Source: CAWUJT01 sp963922715 (GTDB lineage Bacteria > Pseudomonadota > Alphaproteobacteria > Rhodobacterales > Rhodobacteraceae). Taken from it: a DNA stretch of 35,796 nt. The stretch spans positions 1 to 35,796 of the forward strand of contig CAWUJT010000011.1 of NCBI GenBank assembly GCA_963922715.1, given 5' to 3'. The position numbers were made by a program, and so were the translations under genes. The first letter of the stretch is position 1; every line of letters starts with the position of its first letter. This document shows positions 32,811-35,796 of the stretch, in pieces. Below the pieces are notes generated by a model, which had not been told where the DNA came from, made no database searches, and saw only the letters and a program-made list of their open reading frames with translations.

Positions 32811-33292
32811 TAAAGGCGTGTTTCCAAAACATCGAATGGAATGCCAGGTTCATCTTTCGCACCACGAATAACAAGCGATGTTTTCACACTCGCAACATTG
32901 GGTGCAGAGGTGAGCTCACCCGTCAGAAAGCTTTGAAAACTCGACAGATCCGGGGCAACACACTTCAAAATGAAGTCGATCTCTCCGTTTAGCATATGAC
33001 ATTCGCGCACCAGTGGCCACGACAAGCATTGTTTTTCAAATGCCGCGAGATCAGCTTCAGCCTGGTTTTGCAATCCCACGAGCGCGAAAACCGAAACCTC
33101 GAACCCCAGTGCTGGACCATCGACATCGGCATGATAGCCACGAATATAGCCTATCTCTTCCAATGTACGGACGCGCCGTAGACACGGCGGTGCAGAAATT
33201 CCAATCCGTTTGGCAAGTTCAACATTTGTCATCCGCCCATCGGCTTGAAGTTCTGAGAGTATCATACGATCTATTGAGTCTAATTTCGACAT
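32792..33292 (-). CDS. Lrp/AsnC-family transcriptional regulator
   Basis: A 166-residue regulator with an N-terminal helix-turn-helix (LDSIDRMILSELQADGRMTNVELAKRIGISAPPCLRRVRTLEEIGYI) and a C-terminal RAM amino-acid-sensing domain (RECHMLNGEIDFILKCVAPDLSSFQSFL). It is divergent from trxB, a linkage found in other Rhodobacterales, with an inverted repeat in the gap that could be its operator. The effector is unknown. Confidence 0.95.
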   Translation of the reverse strand: MSKLDSIDRMILSELQADGRMTNVELAKRIGISAPPCLRRVRTLEEIGYIRGYHADVDGPALGFEVSVFALVGLQNQAEADLAAFEKQCLSWPLVRECHMLNGEIDFILKCVAPDLSSFQSFLTGELTSAPNVASVKTSLVIRGAKDEPGIPFDVLETRLYQTPSE

Positions 33293-33318
33293 CGGCGCGG
33301 CTTTACCTCTAATTATGA

Positions 33319-33355
33319 TTGCGCTTTCTTACGATTATTTACAATTTGTGCGCAA
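33319..33355. promoter_or_regulatory. Inverted repeat in the lrp-trxB intergenic region (candidate operator)
   Basis: TTGCGC (33319-33324) and GCGCAA (33350-33355) form a 6-bp inverted repeat 31 bases apart, a distance of about three helical turns. TTTACA, a possible trxB -35, lies between the arms at 33338-33343. The setting suits an Lrp-type dimer-of-dimers site, but no binding evidence exists. Confidence 0.35.
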
Positions 33356-33382
33356 GATTATTTCTATTTTGGGGTGTTTGTC

Positions 33383-34324
33383 ATGCCGAACTCTTATCAC
33401 ACACGTGTTTTGATTATCGGATCGGGTCCAGCGGGATATACGGCGGCTGTTTATGCGTCGCGGGCCATGCTTGACCCTGTGCTCATTCAAGGCATTCAAC
33501 CCGGTGGTCAACTAACGATCACAACAGAGGTTGAGAATTGGCCGGGGGAGACAGAGATCCAAGGCCCCGATCTGATGACCAATATGGAGGCCCACGCACG
33601 GGCCGTTGGCACAAACATCATTGCCGATCATATCAACAAGATCGAGCTTGCAAAGCATCCCTTCACAGCGTTTGGGGACAGCGGCACAACGTACACCGCC
33701 GATGCGGTTATTCTTGCCACCGGGGCACAAGCCAAATGGCTAGAATTGCCCTCAGAGCAAAAGTTCAAAGGTTTTGGTGTGTCAGCCTGTGCGACATGCG
33801 ATGGGTTCTTTTATCGCGGGCAGCACGTTGCTGTTATCGGTGGCGGCAACACCGCCGTGGAAGAGGCCCTATTCCTAACAAATTTCGCTGAGAAGGTCAC
33901 GCTTGTCCACAGACGCGACAGTTTGCGTGCCGAGAAAATTTTGCAAGATAGGCTTTTCAAGAACCCTAAGGTACAGGTGATCTGGAATCATCAGGTCGAA
34001 GAAGTGACCGGCGCGGAGAACCCGCTTGGGGTGGAGGGCCTTAGGCTCAAACATGTCGGCAGTGGAGAGATCACCGAGATCGCGTGTCGGGGGGTCTTTG
34101 TCGCCATCGGCCATGCGCCTGCCTCTGAACTTGTGGCGGATCAACTGGAGACCCATCTGGGCGGCTATGTCGTGACCAAGCCCGACAGCACCGCCACATC
34201 GATCCCGGGCGTGTTCGCGGCCGGAGACCTGACAGACCATATCTACCGCCAAGCGGTGACCTCTGCCGGGATGGGATGTATGGCCGCGCTTGAAGCCGAG
34301 CGGTTTTTGTCCGAACAGGCCTAA
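33383..34324 (+). CDS. trxB: Thioredoxin-disulfide reductase
   Basis: A flavoenzyme that reduces thioredoxin with NADPH. The 313 residues include the FAD motif GSGPAG (13-18), the redox-active CATC (136-139) in SACATCDGFFYRG, the NADPH motif GGGNTA (153-158), and the C-terminal FAAGDLTDHIYRQAVTSAGMGCMAAL. The ATG at 33383 is preferred to the GTG at 33374 because GGGGT lies about 7 bases before it. It is divergent from the Lrp gene. Confidence 0.97.
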   Translation: MPNSYHTRVLIIGSGPAGYTAAVYASRAMLDPVLIQGIQPGGQLTITTEVENWPGETEIQGPDLMTNMEAHARAVGTNIIADHINKIELAKHPFTAFGDSGTTYTADAVILATGAQAKWLELPSEQKFKGFGVSACATCDGFFYRGQHVAVIGGGNTAVEEALFLTNFAEKVTLVHRRDSLRAEKILQDRLFKNPKVQVIWNHQVEEVTGAENPLGVEGLRLKHVGSGEITEIACRGVFVAIGHAPASELVADQLETHLGGYVVTKPDSTATSIPGVFAAGDLTDHIYRQAVTSAGMGCMAALEAERFLSEQA

Positions 34325-34436
34325 GGCAGGGTGCGGGCGCATATTTGGACCCGCCGCCTTAACCTATTCCAGAAATGGTCTTGCCCCGTGACATGAGAAA
34401 ATCCAAAACAATCTCATGAAAGGGAAATTGTGATCC

Positions 34437-35723
34437 ATGGCTGACACCGATCCGCCCGCTGCCCGTTGGGTCTGGGTCTCGACTCCTGCCTCCCGCGCGG
34501 CGGGCCTGCCCTCGGCCTTAGCAATCACCGAGACGGTGTTCTGCGTGTTGGCCTTTTGGGTGTTGGTGCTGTTGGGCTGGCCGGTATATTGGGCGCTTTT
34601 GACCACCCCGCTGGTTCTGTTCCGCTCTGACCAATCGGTGCAAACCGGCCTAACCTTGTGGAAGGCGCTTAACGAAAACAAGCAGCAGCCGTTCTGGTCT
34701 TGGCCCGCGCTCACACTTGGGTTTGCGGGGCTGATTATCGGCGCGGCCTTGGCTTGGTGGGCCGCGGGGGTGATCGCGCCCGGGGCGGTCTGGCCCTGGC
34801 TCTTGATGACCCTCGGCGGAGGGGGGCTGTTGGCCTGTGCGGTTCTTATTGGGTGGGGTTTCATGAATAAAAGCGAATACTACCTTTATTCCAGATGGAT
34901 GAGTGGCGCGCTCCTCGGTGGTGGGTATGGTGCTGCATTGTGGGGCTGGTATGGTGGGCTTGCGGGCGCATCTATCGGAATGATTAGCTTTAATTTTTTA
35001 GTGTTGATTATAGGCGTTTTTCTGAGTGCCATAACCTGTCGCGTCACGGCTGTTTTGAGGCACTTTCCAGAGGGCCTACGTGCGCTGCCGGAAAACTGGC
35101 GCCGCAGCGTGCTGCAAACCGATATGGCCCAGCCCCCTGAACTGCTGCCCGGTGATATCGCAGCGAATGAAGATCGATTCATACCAAGTATCATTGCTGA
35201 AATCCGCGTATCCAAAGATAGATATCTGGAATTGTTTCTTATATTGTGTTCGGTTCCAATCTTCTACATGCCCAGCTACCTTTGGCGCTGGACGGTGAAA
35301 TCCACCGCTTGGCTGTATCTGCCCCTTTTTGGGGTCTCGCTCGGCTGGATCAATCTTCGCGGGGCAGAGCTTTCGATCTGGGCCAAGGGCTATCGCACCA
35401 AGGCGTTCAACCGCATTGGCTGGTGGTTTGCTGTTATCGGGCTCCTCTCCTCTGTGCCGCTTCTGACCAACTGGGACAGCTTCCTGGAACTGGTGCAAAC
35501 ACTGGCAAAGGAAACCGCACCCTGGAGTGTGCTTGCGGTGCCCGTGGTGCTGGATTGGTCCGCGCTTTGGGCACAGCCATGGTATTGGTACCTGTTGCCA
35601 TCCTGGCTGTTGACCTTGGGGATTTATATCTGGATCGACAATCCGGTGACGGACCTGGCCCATGGTGCCCCCTCGAAAGCCGCGTGCCGCAACTGCGCCG
35701 GTTCATGTGGGCCAGCAACATAA
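34437..35723 (+). CDS. Multi-pass membrane protein of unknown function, probably frameshifted at its end
   Basis: A 428-residue frame with about nine or ten hydrophobic segments and a cytosolic-looking loop near 205-255 (HFPEGLRALPENWRR, ELLPGDIAANEDRF). I recognise no family. The last 17 residues are unlike the rest, being Cys- and Ala-rich (SKAACRNCAGSCG), and follow a run of five C at 35668-35672. In another frame from there, a plausible membrane sequence continues to the window edge. Base composition inside the gene varies: 34865-35020 and 35180-35270 are noticeably more AT-rich than the flanking GC-rich parts, as if mosaic. Confidence 0.7.
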   Translation: MADTDPPAARWVWVSTPASRAAGLPSALAITETVFCVLAFWVLVLLGWPVYWALLTTPLVLFRSDQSVQTGLTLWKALNENKQQPFWSWPALTLGFAGLIIGAALAWWAAGVIAPGAVWPWLLMTLGGGGLLACAVLIGWGFMNKSEYYLYSRWMSGALLGGGYGAALWGWYGGLAGASIGMISFNFLVLIIGVFLSAITCRVTAVLRHFPEGLRALPENWRRSVLQTDMAQPPELLPGDIAANEDRFIPSIIAEIRVSKDRYLELFLILCSVPIFYMPSYLWRWTVKSTAWLYLPLFGVSLGWINLRGAELSIWAKGYRTKAFNRIGWWFAVIGLLSSVPLLTNWDSFLELVQTLAKETAPWSVLAVPVVLDWSALWAQPWYWYLLPSWLLTLGIYIWIDNPVTDLAHGAPSKAACRNCAGSCGPAT

Positions 35724-35796
35724 GGTTTGTCCTCACCCTGGGCGGGATCGTGATCGGGGGCCATTATTTCCTGGCCGCCGTAGGGGGCTTTGGGCG
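35672..35796 (+). other. Out-of-frame continuation of the membrane protein, or start of a next gene; runs off the edge
   Basis: In the frame beginning CTC at 35672 the sequence reads LESRVPQLRRF, then MWASNIRFVLTLGGIVIGG and HYFLAAVGGFG without a stop to the window end, and it includes a good membrane helix. One added C in the 35668-35672 tract would fuse it to the frame upstream. It could instead be a separate gene starting at GTG 35684 or ATG 35705, but neither has a ribosome-binding site. Confidence 0.45.

Noticed and set aside
1..35796. CRISPR arrays, intact insertion sequences, prophage or defence islands
   Set aside because: No regularly spaced direct repeats with unique spacers, transposase, integrase or phage genes, or known defence genes were seen.

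Overview
The window looks like a piece of chromosome from a marine alphaproteobacterium of the Rhodobacterales (Roseobacter group). Protein sequences and gene neighbourhoods both point there: ctaC-ctaB-ctaG-ctaE-surf1 followed by thrC and an M16 peptidase; yceD-rpmF-plsX-fabH-ihfA-merR next to a tRNA-Pro; an Lrp-type regulator divergent from trxB; and argH divergent from a TlpA-like thioredoxin. Base composition looks moderate in GC by eye, with more AT-rich stretches around 15.1-16.6 kb and 25.5-26.5 kb. The species cannot be named from this sequence. Most of the window is ordinary core genome. I see no prophage, CRISPR array or intact insertion sequence, and no convincing new defence or biosynthetic system.

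Layout: 0-5.3 kb holds a GatB/YqeY protein, tRNA-Glu(TTC), a 35-residue LptM-like lipoprotein overlapping the end of argH, argH and a TlpA protein that share start-codon bases, a LysE exporter and the metallopeptidase tldD. 5.4-12.8 kb is one long plus-strand run for assembly of aa3-type cytochrome oxidase (CuA subunit II, heme O synthase, a CoxF-like protein, CtaG, subunit III, SURF1), continuing with tight spacing into thrC, an M16 peptidase and a GNAT acetyltransferase. Subunit I (ctaD) is not in the window. 12.9-16.5 kb is accessory: an AraC regulator with an NmrA-type reductase, a truncated YbgC thioesterase, about 620 bp of gene-poor sequence, and an exported histidine phosphatase.

16.6-22.1 kb is a minus-strand block: long-form dCTP deaminase, tRNA-Pro(GGG), MerR regulator, ihfA, fabH, plsX, rpmF and yceD, linking ribosomal protein L32, phospholipid and fatty acid initiation, and nucleoid architecture. 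22.2-25.7 kb carries a BamE/OmlA lipoprotein, msrB, an OlsB-like acyltransferase and an ABC-F ATPase. 25.9-32.8 kb holds an unrecognised protein, an exported MORN-repeat protein, glutamine-dependent NAD synthetase, a TPR-sulfotransferase and a Hint-domain protein. 32.8 kb to the end has an Lrp regulator, trxB and a multi-pass membrane protein that seems to be frameshifted near the window edge.

The most notable signals are structural. The MORN protein has 18 perfectly phased 23-residue repeats that form two tandem 9-repeat blocks. A perfect bidirectional hairpin overlaps the stop codons of two convergent genes. One gene pair shares CATG at its starts and another shares TTAA at its stops. Other points are a very short LptM gene without lysA behind it, a ybgC remnant, and a probable one-base deletion in a C tract at 35668-35672.
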